DNA of 33,885 nucleotides from NCBI GenBank assembly GCA_002366725.1, contig DFBT01000011.1:1-33885 (forward strand), given 5' to 3'. Source of the DNA: Caldifarciminota bacterium UBA3073 (GTDB taxonomy: Bacteria > Hydrothermota > UBA3073). Shown here piece after piece: positions 13,255 through 23,273 of the stretch. Both the position numbers and the translations under genes were made by a program. The first letter of the stretch is position 1. The number at the start of each line of letters is the position of its first letter. The notes beneath the pieces are model-generated. The model was not told the origin of the DNA, did not search any database, and worked only from the letters and a program-made list of their open reading frames with translations.

Positions 13255-14103
13255 ATGCTGAGCTTAGTGATAGTCACATACAATAGTGAGGGCGATATTG
13301 GCGAATGTCTCAAATCCATATATGAGAACACAGACTCCATATCATACGAGATAATCGTGGTGGACAATCACTCCCGTGACGATACGGTCGGCATAATAAA
13401 TAGGGAATTCCCCGATGTGAGATTAATCTGCAACTACGAGAATAAAAATTTTGCATACGCAACGAATCAGGGTATAAGACTGGCGAAGGGCAAGTTTATT
13501 ATGTTACTCAATCCGGATACGGCATTGAAAAATAACGCCATAGAAAAACTCTACATATTTTTATATAAAAGACCCGATGTTGGAGCCGTAGCACCCAAAC
13601 TCTTAAATCCCGGGGGCTCCATTCAGCGATCCTGCAGAGAGTTTCCAACCCCCTTTAATCTTTTTACGGAACTCACGGGTCTATCCCTGATCACGGGCAG
13701 AACATCCAGGTGGAAGCTCCCGCACTTTGACTACGAGAGAACACGGGAAGTTGACCAGCCAAGTGCCTCTGCCCTTCTCGTAAGGGGAAACTTGCTGAGG
13801 GAAATCGGCGGACTGGATGTGAGGTATCCATTGTATATGAATGACATTGAACTCTGTTATCAGATAAAGAGAAGGGGATATAAGATATATTATTTAAGGG
13901 ATGGGGAAATTTATCACACAAGGGGAAGTTCAACGAAATTAGACAGGTCCAAATCCATCCTCCACTGGCATTTTGGAATGATGAGATACCTGAAAGAGCA
14001 TTATCCCCGCCACCCTGTAATTCCCTTATATACAATTTTTCTCTTGTGTGGAATGTTCTACAGAACTCTTCTCTTCAAGATAAAAGGCTTGGGTAGGGGA
14101 TGA
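13255..14103 (+). CDS. GT2-family glycosyltransferase (rhamnosyltransferase-like)
   Basis: 282 residues, ATG start 21 bp after the preceding stop. It is a GT-A fold enzyme transferring a sugar from a nucleotide donor, probably in cell-surface polysaccharide or glycoprotein synthesis. It opens S-L-V-I-V-T-Y-N-S, with I-I-V-V-D-N-H-S-R-D-D-T for the nucleotide, a DxD-like N-P-D-T (about 93-96), and G-G-L-D-V-R-Y-P-L-Y-M-N-D-I-E-L-C-Y-Q-I-K-R-R-G-Y acceptor/catalytic block typical of WbbL-like enzymes. A C-terminal hydrophobic stretch (~259-274) may attach it to the membrane. Donor and acceptor cannot be told from sequence. Confidence 0.92.
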   Translation: MLSLVIVTYNSEGDIGECLKSIYENTDSISYEIIVVDNHSRDDTVGIINREFPDVRLICNYENKNFAYATNQGIRLAKGKFIMLLNPDTALKNNAIEKLYIFLYKRPDVGAVAPKLLNPGGSIQRSCREFPTPFNLFTELTGLSLITGRTSRWKLPHFDYERTREVDQPSASALLVRGNLLREIGGLDVRYPLYMNDIELCYQIKRRGYKIYYLRDGEIYHTRGSSTKLDRSKSILHWHFGMMRYLKEHYPRHPVIPLYTIFLLCGMFYRTLLFKIKGLGRG

Positions 14104-14116
14104 ACCTTAAATCGGT

Positions 14117-16021
14117 ATGTATATTAAATGGTTCCCCATAACAATATTTTTATTGACCGCCTGCGCGGGGCGGTCGCCCGTGAAATACGACAACATAGGA
14201 AGACTGATTGAAATAAGAGAGTACAACGATGCGATAGATCAGTTGACGGAGATTTCTCCGGGCGATACTCTACTTGGAAAACTTTACATACTCGCCGGCA
14301 GATATGAGGAGGCATTCTCCCGTGAATTATCACCCTACCAGCTTGCCTGGGTATATCAGAAACTCGGGATGTTCGGGGATGCAATACGCAGTTACAGGAA
14401 TGTGGATGATATTCTATACGAAAATGCCATGTATAACAGCGGTATATGTGCGGGCGAGATGGGGGGTACGGCGAGTAGCATTGTATATTTCGAGAAGGCG
14501 GGAAACTTTCGCGACGCCAGAAAGAGACTCGCCGCCTCCTATGAGGCAGAGCAGAAGTACATCGAGGCATTGTCGATATGGGAAGACATCGGGGATGCAG
14601 AGGCACTGTACCACATGGCAGAGATATACGAACTCGTAGAAGAATCCGGAGAGTCCCTATATAAAGAGCTTCTGAAAAAATATCCGCAATCCTCCTTTGC
14701 CCTGAAGGCGCTCGGAAAAGTTACTGTTCCGAGGGTGACGATGGCAAATGTACTGTACAAAAACAAAAAGTACGGCGAGGCACTAAAATATACTCCCAAA
14801 AAAGCCCACGGGATGCGGGCATCCTGTTATAAGGGCATGCGCAGATACAAAAACGCCGCAAAAGAATACAAAAGACTAAATGACCATCTAAATACCGGAA
14901 GATGCCTGGAAAAAGCGGGAGCGTCCGATGCTGCGTTAGAAGAATATCTCTCATCGAGGAGTGATGAGGGATATTTCAGGGCGGGGATTCTGTACGAGAA
15001 TATGGGAAGATATGGGGACGCAATAGATGCATACGACGAGGTGGGGCCATCCCTCAAGGAAATGGCAAACCTGCGGAGCGGTATCTTGTGCCTCGATGAA
15101 GGGAAAGTAGAGGAGGCAAAGAAACGCTTTGAGCACACATTCCCCGTACCGGGTAACTACTGGCTCGCCAAAATAACGGGCTTGCCTTCGTATCGTTCTT
15201 ATGTTCTGAGTAAGTCCTCCTTCTCCTATTATGTCCATCTACTCGATGGAAAGTTACAAGTTTCGAACATTTCTTCAGAGGAATGGATAGTATCCTTTTG
15301 CGACACCGTTTATTCACTTTCGCACGAAGATAGCACAAGACTTTTGAAGGGTAAATTACTTCTCAAGTACGGCATAATAGAAGAAGCAGGGGAAGAACTC
15401 TCTGCGATTGGCGAAAACAATCCCCTCTTCAGATACAGGCTTGCACTTCTCGCTCACGAGGGCGGGCTGGATAATCTCGCCCTCTACCTGACAAAAAAAA
15501 TCATCGACAAGGGGCATCCCCCCTTTCCTTATAAGATTTTAACCCTCGCATATCCATTGAGTTTCTTGCCAACGGTCCTGAAGTATGAAGTGGAAAATTC
15601 GTTTCTCTTTATGGCACTTATCAAACAGGAGAGCAACTTCTATCCGGGAGCAGTCTCTTCCTCCAATGCCATAGGTTTAACACAGGTAATTCCATCAACG
15701 GGCAGCGGAATAGCGAGGGAACTCGGTGTGGACAACTTCTGCCCCGAATCTCTTAAAGACCCCGAGACAAGCATAAGATTCGGGGCACATTATTTCAACT
15801 ACTGCCTGAAGAGATTCGATGGAGTTCCCGAGTATGCCCTTGCCGCATATAATGGCGGACCCACGAGGACGGCGAAATGGAAAAGGGACTGTCCCGTGGA
15901 TGAATGGGTGGAGCGCATACCGCTTTTACAAACACGTCTGTATGTCAAAAAAATTATGGGATTCTATCATGTATACCGCCAACTCTACGGTGACACATTG
16001 AGACTAGTCGAAAAAAATTAA
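14117..16021 (+). CDS. Slt70-like lytic transglycosylase lipoprotein with TPR-like domain
   Basis: 634 residues, starting 13 bp after the glycosyltransferase. A lipoprotein signal ends F-L-L-T-A-C16. Residues ~25-470 are helical TPR-like repeats with many A/Y/L-G-x-Y-x-x-A pairs (for example R-Y-G-D-A-I-D-A-Y-D-E-V). The C-terminal SLT domain (~490-620) has catalytic E505 in I-K-Q-E-S-N-F, then A-I-G-L-T-Q-V-I-P-S-T and A-L-A-A-Y-N-G-G-P. The enzyme cleaves peptidoglycan glycan strands to 1,6-anhydro products in the periplasm. It may make room for envelope machinery such as the T9SS encoded or regulated by neighbours (inference). A second, MltD-like transglycosylase is at 31420-32664. Confidence 0.93.
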   Translation: MYIKWFPITIFLLTACAGRSPVKYDNIGRLIEIREYNDAIDQLTEISPGDTLLGKLYILAGRYEEAFSRELSPYQLAWVYQKLGMFGDAIRSYRNVDDILYENAMYNSGICAGEMGGTASSIVYFEKAGNFRDARKRLAASYEAEQKYIEALSIWEDIGDAEALYHMAEIYELVEESGESLYKELLKKYPQSSFALKALGKVTVPRVTMANVLYKNKKYGEALKYTPKKAHGMRASCYKGMRRYKNAAKEYKRLNDHLNTGRCLEKAGASDAALEEYLSSRSDEGYFRAGILYENMGRYGDAIDAYDEVGPSLKEMANLRSGILCLDEGKVEEAKKRFEHTFPVPGNYWLAKITGLPSYRSYVLSKSSFSYYVHLLDGKLQVSNISSEEWIVSFCDTVYSLSHEDSTRLLKGKLLLKYGIIEEAGEELSAIGENNPLFRYRLALLAHEGGLDNLALYLTKKIIDKGHPPFPYKILTLAYPLSFLPTVLKYEVENSFLFMALIKQESNFYPGAVSSSNAIGLTQVIPSTGSGIARELGVDNFCPESLKDPETSIRFGAHYFNYCLKRFDGVPEYALAAYNGGPTRTAKWKRDCPVDEWVERIPLLQTRLYVKKIMGFYHVYRQLYGDTLRLVEKN

Positions 16022-16030
16022 GGGGGTCTC

Positions 16031-17785
16031 ATGTTTTTTCTGATTGCAACACTTTTATTTTCTTCTCTTCCGCGGGAGAAGGTCTGGGTCTACTTCACCG
16101 ATAAAGGCATCCGGACCGAGGAGCAAAGGAAGGATGCCTTGAGAAGTGCGAGGGAGGATCTGTCGGAAAGGGCACTTAAAAGAAGACTTATGGTGAGGTC
16201 ATCCGATGATGTGGTGGATTATTCCGATATTCCCCTGCACGCGGAGTACATCAGAGAAGTAGAGACTCTCGGGGGCAGGTTATGCGAGGTGTCAAAATGG
16301 CTCAATGCGGCGACCTTTACAATACCTTCCCAAAAAGGTAAAGAGATAGAAGAACTCCCCTTCGTGAAGAAGATAACCCCGGTGAGAAAATTCCGTGAGA
16401 GGCTTGTAGAGAGAAGAAAGGGGATAGATTACGGGGAAGAAGGTGAATCGCAGATAAAGCTTCTCGGGCTCGATAAAGTACACAAAAGGGGATATATTGG
16501 TCAGGGAATATTGATGGGGATACTCGACACGGGATATAAAAAGGACACCCATCCCGCCCTGAGGGACATAAATATAGTCGCCGAACACGATTTTATATCA
16601 AACGATTCACTCGCTCGATACGACGAAAATGATACGATAGATATGAGGGATAAACATCAGATAGACCACGGTTCCCACATGCTTTCCCTTATGGGCGCAA
16701 GGGCAACGGGACAACTTGTTGGGGCTGCATTTGGGGCAGATTTTGCGATCGCGAGAACGGAACTGGTACACAGGGCACCAAACGATGAGGGTGATATTAT
16801 CGCGGAGGAGGGATGGTGGATAGCGGGTGTTGAGTTCCTCGACAGCGTCGGTGTGGATATAATCTCCTCCTCACTCGGATATAGGGAATGGGCTGATAGT
16901 CCCGACTCCTCCTACAGATATGAGGATATGGATGGGCATACTACGCCGATGAGTAAGCACGCCGCCATCTGCTTGAGCAAGAACATTCTACTTGTCACCG
17001 CGATGGGAAATATATCTCATAAAAACCCCACGTCAAGACCCGATACCTGTATAAAGGCGCCCGCAGATGCCGATTCTATAATTGCCTGTGGCGGAGTTGA
17101 CGAGGACGGAGAGTGGTTTTGGCGGGAGAACTGGGGCAGTGCAATTGGCCCACCATACGACCAGATAGGAGTCAATGAGCGAACGAGATGGAAACCCGAT
17201 GTATGCGGACCGTGGCTTGCATATGTGGCTAATCCGTGGAACGATGAACTAAACTCGTGCTTCAAAACGGGAGGAACATCCTGCGCCACAGCAATGGTTG
17301 CCGGGGCAGCCTCCTGTATCCTTTCGGGGCACAGGAAGGATGGAGTGGGATGGAATGCCGCAAAATTGAGGGATGTAATACTTAAAACTGCGTCCCGGTC
17401 CGAGAATCCCGACGATACATTGGGATATGGTGTGCTAAATGCGTATAAGGCATTATATTATGAGAAACCCATAGTCTTCCCTCCTCCACTTGATGAAGAT
17501 AAGATTCTGTACTCGTCTCCAAATCCGTTTATTCCCGGTGATGGCAAATCTCTACATATATACTACAGATTGGTGAACAATACCTGGTGTATGAATATCT
17601 ATATCTTCACCCTCTCGGGTAAACTGGTCAAGGAATTCACAAAATACGATGTTACACTTGGTAACGGTTATGTCGAGTGGAATGGCAAAGATGAGGGGGG
17701 AAATACTGTGGCGAGCGGAATATATATCTGCTTTCTTAAAACGGGAACGGGAAAATCGATTGGTAAGATCGCCGTTATACGATAG
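16031..17785 (+). CDS. Subtilisin-like (S8) protease with T9SS-type C-terminal domain
   Basis: 584 residues; AAGGGGGTC precedes the ATG. After a short hydrophobic signal (1-13) comes a probable prodomain (~15-125). The catalytic domain holds D166 (G-I-L-D-T-G), H213 (D-H-G-S-H), the oxyanion N327 (A-M-G-N) and S417 (G-T-S-C-A-T-A-M). The tail (~500-584) is a FlgD-like domain with S-S-P-N-P-F, V-E-W-N-G-K-D-E-G-G-N and S-G-I-Y-I-C, the layout of T9SS cargo signals. The protein should be exported across the outer membrane and attached or released. It starts 9 bp after the transglycosylase stop and 58 bp before the histidine kinase gene. Confidence 0.95.
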   Translation: MFFLIATLLFSSLPREKVWVYFTDKGIRTEEQRKDALRSAREDLSERALKRRLMVRSSDDVVDYSDIPLHAEYIREVETLGGRLCEVSKWLNAATFTIPSQKGKEIEELPFVKKITPVRKFRERLVERRKGIDYGEEGESQIKLLGLDKVHKRGYIGQGILMGILDTGYKKDTHPALRDINIVAEHDFISNDSLARYDENDTIDMRDKHQIDHGSHMLSLMGARATGQLVGAAFGADFAIARTELVHRAPNDEGDIIAEEGWWIAGVEFLDSVGVDIISSSLGYREWADSPDSSYRYEDMDGHTTPMSKHAAICLSKNILLVTAMGNISHKNPTSRPDTCIKAPADADSIIACGGVDEDGEWFWRENWGSAIGPPYDQIGVNERTRWKPDVCGPWLAYVANPWNDELNSCFKTGGTSCATAMVAGAASCILSGHRKDGVGWNAAKLRDVILKTASRSENPDDTLGYGVLNAYKALYYEKPIVFPPPLDEDKILYSSPNPFIPGDGKSLHIYYRLVNNTWCMNIYIFTLSGKLVKEFTKYDVTLGNGYVEWNGKDEGGNTVASGIYICFLKTGTGKSIGKIAVIR

Positions 17786-17843
17786 TGGGCCGTCATTTTT
17801 CAAAAATTTTCAATCTTCAATCGTCAATTGTCATTAGAGGCAT

Positions 17844-18935
17844 ATGTATTCAACACTGAAAAACTATATCATACTTGTTGTAATACTTGTACTCGTCGGT
17901 TTTGTGATGTATTCCGAGTACATGATGAATCAATTGGAGAATGAAACAGAGACAGTCTCAAGGATATATGGAAGATTTATAGGGAGTGCGGGGAGTGAGG
18001 ATACTGAACTAAATATAATCTTTGACGAGGTGATTCAAAAGATAAAATTCCCCGTTGTGGTGGTGGACACCGCGGGAAGGACAATAGCGTCAACAAATAT
18101 AGAGCGGGGTAAGGAGAGGGAAGCGATTTCAAGACTCGCAAACATACACCAACCCGTAGAGGTAAAATACCTTGACATTCCATTATGCACAGTTTATTAC
18201 GGCAATACAAAGGCAAGGTCTTTTCTGAAATGGGCGCCATATCTGCAGATTGCCCTCGCATTTCTCTTGCTCCTGATAGCTGTACTGTGGTTTCGGGGGG
18301 CAAAAAAAACAGAGGAGAGTATGATATGGGCGGGTATAGCAAAAGAAACCGCACATCAACTTGGGACCCCACTCTCCTCGCTGATGGCATGGACCGAGTT
18401 TATAAAGGATACGGAGATTAAAAATGAGATGATGAAGGACATAGGGCGGTTGGAAGAGGTGAGTGAAAGATTTTCGAGAATTGGTTCTATCTCTTTTAAG
18501 AGCATTGACATAAACGGTATCCTCGCCGACAGTATCAACTATGTCAAGAAAAGAATCCCCCACCTTGAAAACAAGGTAACCATAAATGAGGATTACCGCA
18601 CGGTTCCACATCCAAAGATAGATGATGGACTCATCTCCTGGGCGGTGGAGAACATCCTAAAAAACGCCGTAGATGCAGATTCTACACGAATAGATGTAAA
18701 ATCAGAAAGGCGTGGCAAATTCATCAGGTTATCCATAAAGGATAATGGTAAGGGCATAAAGAAAAGAGATCTAAAACGCATATTTGATGCGGGTTTCACC
18801 ACAAAAGAATATGGCTGGGGAATGGGATTATCCCTCACTAAAAGAATAATAGACCTCCACGGGGGAAGAATATTCTGTGTCTCGAGAGAGGGTAACGGGA
18901 GCACCTTTGTAATACAATTGCCCATCGATAGATAG
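17844..18935 (+). CDS. Membrane histidine kinase, PorY-like candidate
   Basis: 363 residues. Two membrane segments (about 8-23 and 131-150) bracket a ~105-residue periplasmic sensor region. The H-box is A-K-E-T-A-H171-Q-L-G-T-P-L-S-S-L. The ATPase domain has E-N-I-L-K-N-A-V-D-A (N-box), D-N-G-K-G-I (G1) and G-W-G-M-G-L-S-L-T-K-R (G2). The T-A-H-Q-L-G-T-P-L-S-S form of the H-box is the kind I associate with PorY-type kinases of T9SS regulation. The next gene on the same strand encodes a PorX-like regulator, so they probably form one phosphorelay. The upstream 20-30 bases are a TTCAATCTTCAAT-type low-complexity run; no strong Shine-Dalgarno site is seen. Confidence 0.93.
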   Translation: MYSTLKNYIILVVILVLVGFVMYSEYMMNQLENETETVSRIYGRFIGSAGSEDTELNIIFDEVIQKIKFPVVVVDTAGRTIASTNIERGKEREAISRLANIHQPVEVKYLDIPLCTVYYGNTKARSFLKWAPYLQIALAFLLLLIAVLWFRGAKKTEESMIWAGIAKETAHQLGTPLSSLMAWTEFIKDTEIKNEMMKDIGRLEEVSERFSRIGSISFKSIDINGILADSINYVKKRIPHLENKVTINEDYRTVPHPKIDDGLISWAVENILKNAVDADSTRIDVKSERRGKFIRLSIKDNGKGIKKRDLKRIFDAGFTTKEYGWGMGLSLTKRIIDLHGGRIFCVSREGNGSTFVIQLPIDR

Positions 18936-18987
18936 TTAGTTTGTTAGTTTGTTAGTTAGTTAGTTGGTTGGTTGGTTGGTTGGTTGG
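18936..18987 (+). repeat. Tetranucleotide array (TTAG/TTTG then six TTGG) between kinase and regulator
   Basis: The array begins right after the kinase stop TAG (18933-18935). It runs through TTAG/TTTG units and ends in six perfect TTGG copies (18964-18987), 15 bp before the regulator's ATG at 19003. The TTGG tract is open in the regulator's frame from a TTG codon, so a change in copy number would shift that upstream extension in or out of frame. The kinase C-terminus itself is not affected. Confidence 0.9.
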
Positions 18988-19002
18988 TTTTGGAGTTACA
19001 TT

Positions 19003-20517
19003 ATGAACATACTCTGGATAGATGATGAGATAGACCTACTAAAACCCCTCATAATGCTGTTAAAAGAGAAGGGTTATAATGTGACGGGGGTTGCGTCGGG
19101 AGATGACGGAGTATCTCTGCTCAAGAAGTTTCCATTTGACCTCGTGCTTTTAGATGAGATCATGCCCGGTAAAGACGGACTCGCCAGCCTCCGGGATATA
19201 AGAAATATAGATACCAACATACCGGTGGTGATGATCACCAAGAGCGAAGAGGAAGAGCTAATAGAAAAGGCGTACAGTGTGAAAGCAACAGATTACCTCG
19301 TGAAACCCATAAAATCACAGCAACTTATTTCCACGGTGAAAAGGATACTCGAAAGAAAAGATATCATCAAAAGAAAACAACCAGAAGAGTACGCAAAGTT
19401 TTACTCATCTGTCAACAGCAGTATATACAGCGACATCGGAATTGAGAAATGGATCTCCATCTATCTCGATATTATAAAATGGGATATAGAACTCCACAAG
19501 TTCGGAGATGAGGAGTTCAGGAAGACCCACAACGACCTTCTGTGGACGGCAGAAAGACAGTTTGCAAGGTACATAGAAACCGAATATCCGAGGTGGCTTC
19601 TTGAGGGCAAGGGTCCCGATCTATCGCCGGATATAATAAGGAAGTATGTTATGCCAAAGCTATTGAAGGAGAAGCGGGTTTGTTTCATATTGCTGGATTG
19701 TATGAGATATGACCAGTGGCTCACCATAAAACCCATACTCCAGGGCGATTTCAATATTGAAGAAAATCAGTATATATCGATCCTTCCATCAGCTACCCCC
19801 TTTGCCCGCAACTCGATATTTGCGGGTGTATTTCCCGATGAAATATCCTGCAGATTTCCGAAACTATGGGACCCCGAGGAGAACAGATTTGAGAGAGACC
19901 TTCTTGCCATGCAGGTTGAGGAAATCAGAAATATGAAAGGACCGGTATATTTCAAGATAAGAAATATTAAAGAGGCAGAATCTCTTGAGGAGAGGGCACG
20001 GGCATACAGGAAAGCGAGGTTTGTTTCCATTGTGGTAAACTTCCTCGATATACTCATCCATCAGAGGATGGAATCTCAGGTGATAGAAGAGGCTCTTCCG
20101 GATGAAGATTCCCTGAGAGAATTCACGAGAATGTGGTTCATTAAATCACACATATATAACCTGATAAGAGAATTAAGGGACATAAAGGCAACAATAATAA
20201 TAACTACAGACCACGGCGCCATAATAACGCATAAACCAACGATAATAGAGGGTGGTAAGACCATTTCAAGAAACCTTCGTTACAAATACGCCCCCGTGCT
20301 TAAAACAAACGAGCGCAATTGTATATACATAGAGGAGCCCGAAAGGTATAGACTGCCCAACGGCGGGAAGAAATATGCAATAGCGAAGGAAGACTACTAC
20401 TTTATTTACCCGTCGCACCCGGAAAGATACGAGGCGGAATACAAACATACATTTCAGCACGGCGGTGTATCCATGCAGGAACAGATACTGCCCATATCAG
20501 TCCTCACACCCAAGTAA
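19003..20517 (+). CDS. porX: PorX-like response regulator: receiver domain plus PglZ (alkaline phosphatase superfamily) domain
   Basis: 504 residues from ATG 19003 (GGAG at 18992-18995); a TTG-started extension from 18964 would be encoded by the TTGG array. The receiver (1-118) has D7, D8, phospho-acceptor D51 (L-V-L-L-D-E-I-M-P-G), T79 and K101. After a helical linker (~120-220), the PglZ domain has D232 (I-L-L-D-C-M-R-Y-D-Q-W), T265 (L-P-S-A-T-P-F-A-R-N), D349/H353 (N-F-L-D-I-L-I-H), D403-H404 (T-T-D-H-G) and H486 (H-T-F-Q-H-G-G-V), matching metal and nucleophile sites. In Bacteroidota, PorX controls T9SS genes and hydrolyses oligonucleotides. The usual T-A-T is S-A-T here; T265 remains. 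Confidence 0.93.
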   Translation: MNILWIDDEIDLLKPLIMLLKEKGYNVTGVASGDDGVSLLKKFPFDLVLLDEIMPGKDGLASLRDIRNIDTNIPVVMITKSEEEELIEKAYSVKATDYLVKPIKSQQLISTVKRILERKDIIKRKQPEEYAKFYSSVNSSIYSDIGIEKWISIYLDIIKWDIELHKFGDEEFRKTHNDLLWTAERQFARYIETEYPRWLLEGKGPDLSPDIIRKYVMPKLLKEKRVCFILLDCMRYDQWLTIKPILQGDFNIEENQYISILPSATPFARNSIFAGVFPDEISCRFPKLWDPEENRFERDLLAMQVEEIRNMKGPVYFKIRNIKEAESLEERARAYRKARFVSIVVNFLDILIHQRMESQVIEEALPDEDSLREFTRMWFIKSHIYNLIRELRDIKATIIITTDHGAIITHKPTIIEGGKTISRNLRYKYAPVLKTNERNCIYIEEPERYRLPNGGKKYAIAKEDYYFIYPSHPERYEAEYKHTFQHGGVSMQEQILPISVLTPK

Positions 20518-20660
20518 CGACAAGAAGTGACATAAAAACCAGAATTCCTCAAACTTCTTACATACGGGATGTTCCTTTCTTTTCCATACGGATTCTGCGA
20601 AGCTTCTTTTCTTTTAAATATTATCTCAAACGCGCCCCAAAGAATTATGGGAGGCGAAAA

Positions 20661-23273
20661 ATGGTGTTGCTCTTATGTATGCTTTTAGTAGGCTCGAGCA
20701 ATGAAAAGGAAATACGGGAATCAAAATTTTCAAATTTCGGAGAATTCAAGCGGTTGGAATGGCTCGACCCATACGGCAGAAAGCCAAAAAGATACAAAAA
20801 ATGGGTCAAAGATAAGCAGGACCTTCGGTGGCTAAAGATTGGAACAGCTTCTTTAAGCCCTAAGGTGGCAGATACAAACCTGGTGGATATAATAGTGGAA
20901 TGCCGAATTTATCATAAAATTTCATCGGAGATAGAACAATTTTCGACAGACCTCACAAACGAAGGGTATGCTGTTCAGATTGATACGGTATCGGGGATGA
21001 GCCACGAATTATTAAGGGCACATTTAGCGAGTTTTCCTGGCTTGGTTGGAGCCATCTTCGTGGGCGAACTCCCCACAGCCTGGTATGAAATGGATGTGTG
21101 GGGAGAAGAAGAATTTCCAATTGACCTTTATTTTATGGATTTAGACGGTGAATGGATCGACACAAATGGAAATGGACTGTATGATGACCATACGGGAAAT
21201 TTTGAACCCGATATATGGGTGGGAAGAATTTACGCGCGCCAACTACTCTGGGATGATGAAATAAGTCTAATGAAGCAATATTTTGAGAAAAATCACCAAA
21301 ATAGAACTATTGGGTTGGGAATCCCAAAAAGGGCATTGGCTTTTGTGGATGATGATTGGAATTATTTTGGAAGTTGTGGATTAGATACGGTATACTCTGA
21401 TGTCACGGTAATTAATGACGACACAGCAACCATAGCGAGTAGATATCGGGAAGAATTATATGAGGGCTATGAATGGGTACAGTTATGCGCTCATTCGTCA
21501 CCCTGGGGACATACATTTAGGGTGCCCGATGGATACAGTGGAACCATTTTTAATTACGAAATATTTATTTTAAATCCCGTTGCTATTTTCTACAATCTAT
21601 TTTCCTGTTCGGGAACAAGATTTGTTGAAGAAAACTACTCTGCCGGCTGGTATATATTTGGTGACTCTTATGGACTAACAATAATAGGAAGCACAAAAAC
21701 CGGGTCGATGCTTTATTTTGATGACTTTTATAAATGGCTTGGGTGGGGCGATAATATTGGAGATTCCTTTAAAAAATGGTTCATCCAATGGGGTGAGGAC
21801 AGTCGACCGTGGTTTTATGGATTAAACATAATTGGCGACCCCACACTGAAACCTTTGATTGGGGCTAAATTGGCTTTAACTCGTCCATCAATGAGTATGT
21901 ATTCTTCAAATGGGTGGTCAACCCCGGAAGTAGTATCTTCCAACCCCGAGGCAGATGGTAATCCCGACATAGCTTCAATAGATGGCAAACTCTGGTTTAT
22001 TTTTGAATCGGGCCGTTCCAGCACTAACGGGAGGTCTGACATATACAGCATTTACAAAGATGCAAGTAGTTGGTCGGGAACAATGAATATTGGTCCGCAT
22101 GTGTATTGGGACTTTAATCCTGCAATTGGAGTTCATGAAGGAGAACCTATCGCGGTGTGGGCAAATTTTGGGTGGGATGGATATGATCTTAAATACAGCA
22201 AGTACAGATATGGGAGCTGGATACCATCCAGGATTATATCAAGCGACCCGAGCTGGGATTTAAAACCGAGCATTGCATCAGCCGGGGATACACTGTGGCT
22301 TACATGGCAAACGCGAAGGGAATTAAACTCCGACATTTATGTTTCCTGTCTCAGAGACACCGTATGGTCCACACCTGAAAGGGTTACTCAATCTGAGAGC
22401 GACGAATCTTCTCCCGCAATTATTATTGATAGGGACAATATACCCTGGGTATTTTATCACAAGTTTGTCCAGGATGCATCTCAAATCTATTGTAGTCATC
22501 GGGATGGCTTATCGTGGACAGAAGACGGACCCATTTCGGGGGCTCAGTTAAGTGCCTACAGTCCTTCCGCTACAGTTGATAGCGACGGTCGTATATGGGT
22601 AAGCTGGCAAGCATTCGACGAAGGCGAGGGGAACATATATGTCAGTTATTACGGCGACGGGAGCTGGAGCTTACCGGTGAAAATAACATCCTACTGTGAA
22701 AATAATATATTCCCAAGTATGACCACCGATTCCCAGGGAAAATGCTGGATTGCGTGGCAGGGAAAATCAGCGGGTAATTGGAATATTTATGTTTCTTGTT
22801 CACCGGATACTTTATGGGCAGCGCAGGAAGTTATTGAATTGCCCGGACCCGACATTAATCCAAAGATAGTGTCTGATTCGAACGGTGTCTGGGCTACATG
22901 GCAAAATTATCAATCAAGTAACTGGGATATATATGCATCAAGTAGAGCTTTTGTGGGAATCAATGAGAATTATGACGGGGCGCCAGATGTCTTCTGGATA
23001 TCCCGGTGTCATCCCAATCCATTCACCGAGTTTACCTCTATTAATTATTTTCTCCCGACCAATGATAAGGTATCATTAAAAATTTACGACATTACAGGAA
23101 GAGTCGTTAAAGTCCTGATAGACGAAGAAGTTAATGCTGGCTATCATACAATAGGATGGGATGGAAAAGATGCTTCAGGCAATAAGATAGCAAGTGGTAT
23201 CTACTTTTGTAGAATTGAGGGGAACAAGTTCAAGGCAGCAAGGAAATTGATAGCTTTGACCTTCAACCGATAA
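20661..23273 (+). CDS. C25 (gingipain-like) cysteine protease with BNR-like beta-propeller and T9SS-type tail
   Basis: 870 residues; GGGAGGCG precedes ATG 20661. A short hydrophobic leader (1-11) has no basic residue. The catalytic domain (~70-400) has the dyad H278 (L-C-A-H-S-S-P-W-G-H) and C316 (L-F-S-C-S-G-T-R-F), plus the family closing I-G-D-P-T-L-K. A D-T-N-G-N-G-L-Y-D-D loop (167-176) looks calcium-binding. Residues ~410-770 are six or so repeats with W-x-x-W-Q and D-I-Y-V-S motifs, a sialidase/BNR-like propeller. The tail (~785-870) is FlgD-like: H-P-N-P-F, Y-D-I-T-G-R-V-V, G-W-D-G-K-D-A-S-G-N, S-G-I-Y-F-C-R. A T9SS-type secreted protease is the best reading, fitting the PorXY-like pair 143 bp upstream. 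Confidence 0.92.
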   Translation: MVLLLCMLLVGSSNEKEIRESKFSNFGEFKRLEWLDPYGRKPKRYKKWVKDKQDLRWLKIGTASLSPKVADTNLVDIIVECRIYHKISSEIEQFSTDLTNEGYAVQIDTVSGMSHELLRAHLASFPGLVGAIFVGELPTAWYEMDVWGEEEFPIDLYFMDLDGEWIDTNGNGLYDDHTGNFEPDIWVGRIYARQLLWDDEISLMKQYFEKNHQNRTIGLGIPKRALAFVDDDWNYFGSCGLDTVYSDVTVINDDTATIASRYREELYEGYEWVQLCAHSSPWGHTFRVPDGYSGTIFNYEIFILNPVAIFYNLFSCSGTRFVEENYSAGWYIFGDSYGLTIIGSTKTGSMLYFDDFYKWLGWGDNIGDSFKKWFIQWGEDSRPWFYGLNIIGDPTLKPLIGAKLALTRPSMSMYSSNGWSTPEVVSSNPEADGNPDIASIDGKLWFIFESGRSSTNGRSDIYSIYKDASSWSGTMNIGPHVYWDFNPAIGVHEGEPIAVWANFGWDGYDLKYSKYRYGSWIPSRIISSDPSWDLKPSIASAGDTLWLTWQTRRELNSDIYVSCLRDTVWSTPERVTQSESDESSPAIIIDRDNIPWVFYHKFVQDASQIYCSHRDGLSWTEDGPISGAQLSAYSPSATVDSDGRIWVSWQAFDEGEGNIYVSYYGDGSWSLPVKITSYCENNIFPSMTTDSQGKCWIAWQGKSAGNWNIYVSCSPDTLWAAQEVIELPGPDINPKIVSDSNGVWATWQNYQSSNWDIYASSRAFVGINENYDGAPDVFWISRCHPNPFTEFTSINYFLPTNDKVSLKIYDITGRVVKVLIDEEVNAGYHTIGWDGKDASGNKIASGIYFCRIEGNKFKAARKLIALTFNR

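Noticed and set aside
18964..19002. Extended N-terminus of the PorX-like regulator as its normal start
   Set aside because: A receiver domain normally starts at M-N-I-L-W-I-D-D; the extension comes from the TTGG array. Kept only as a possible variant form.
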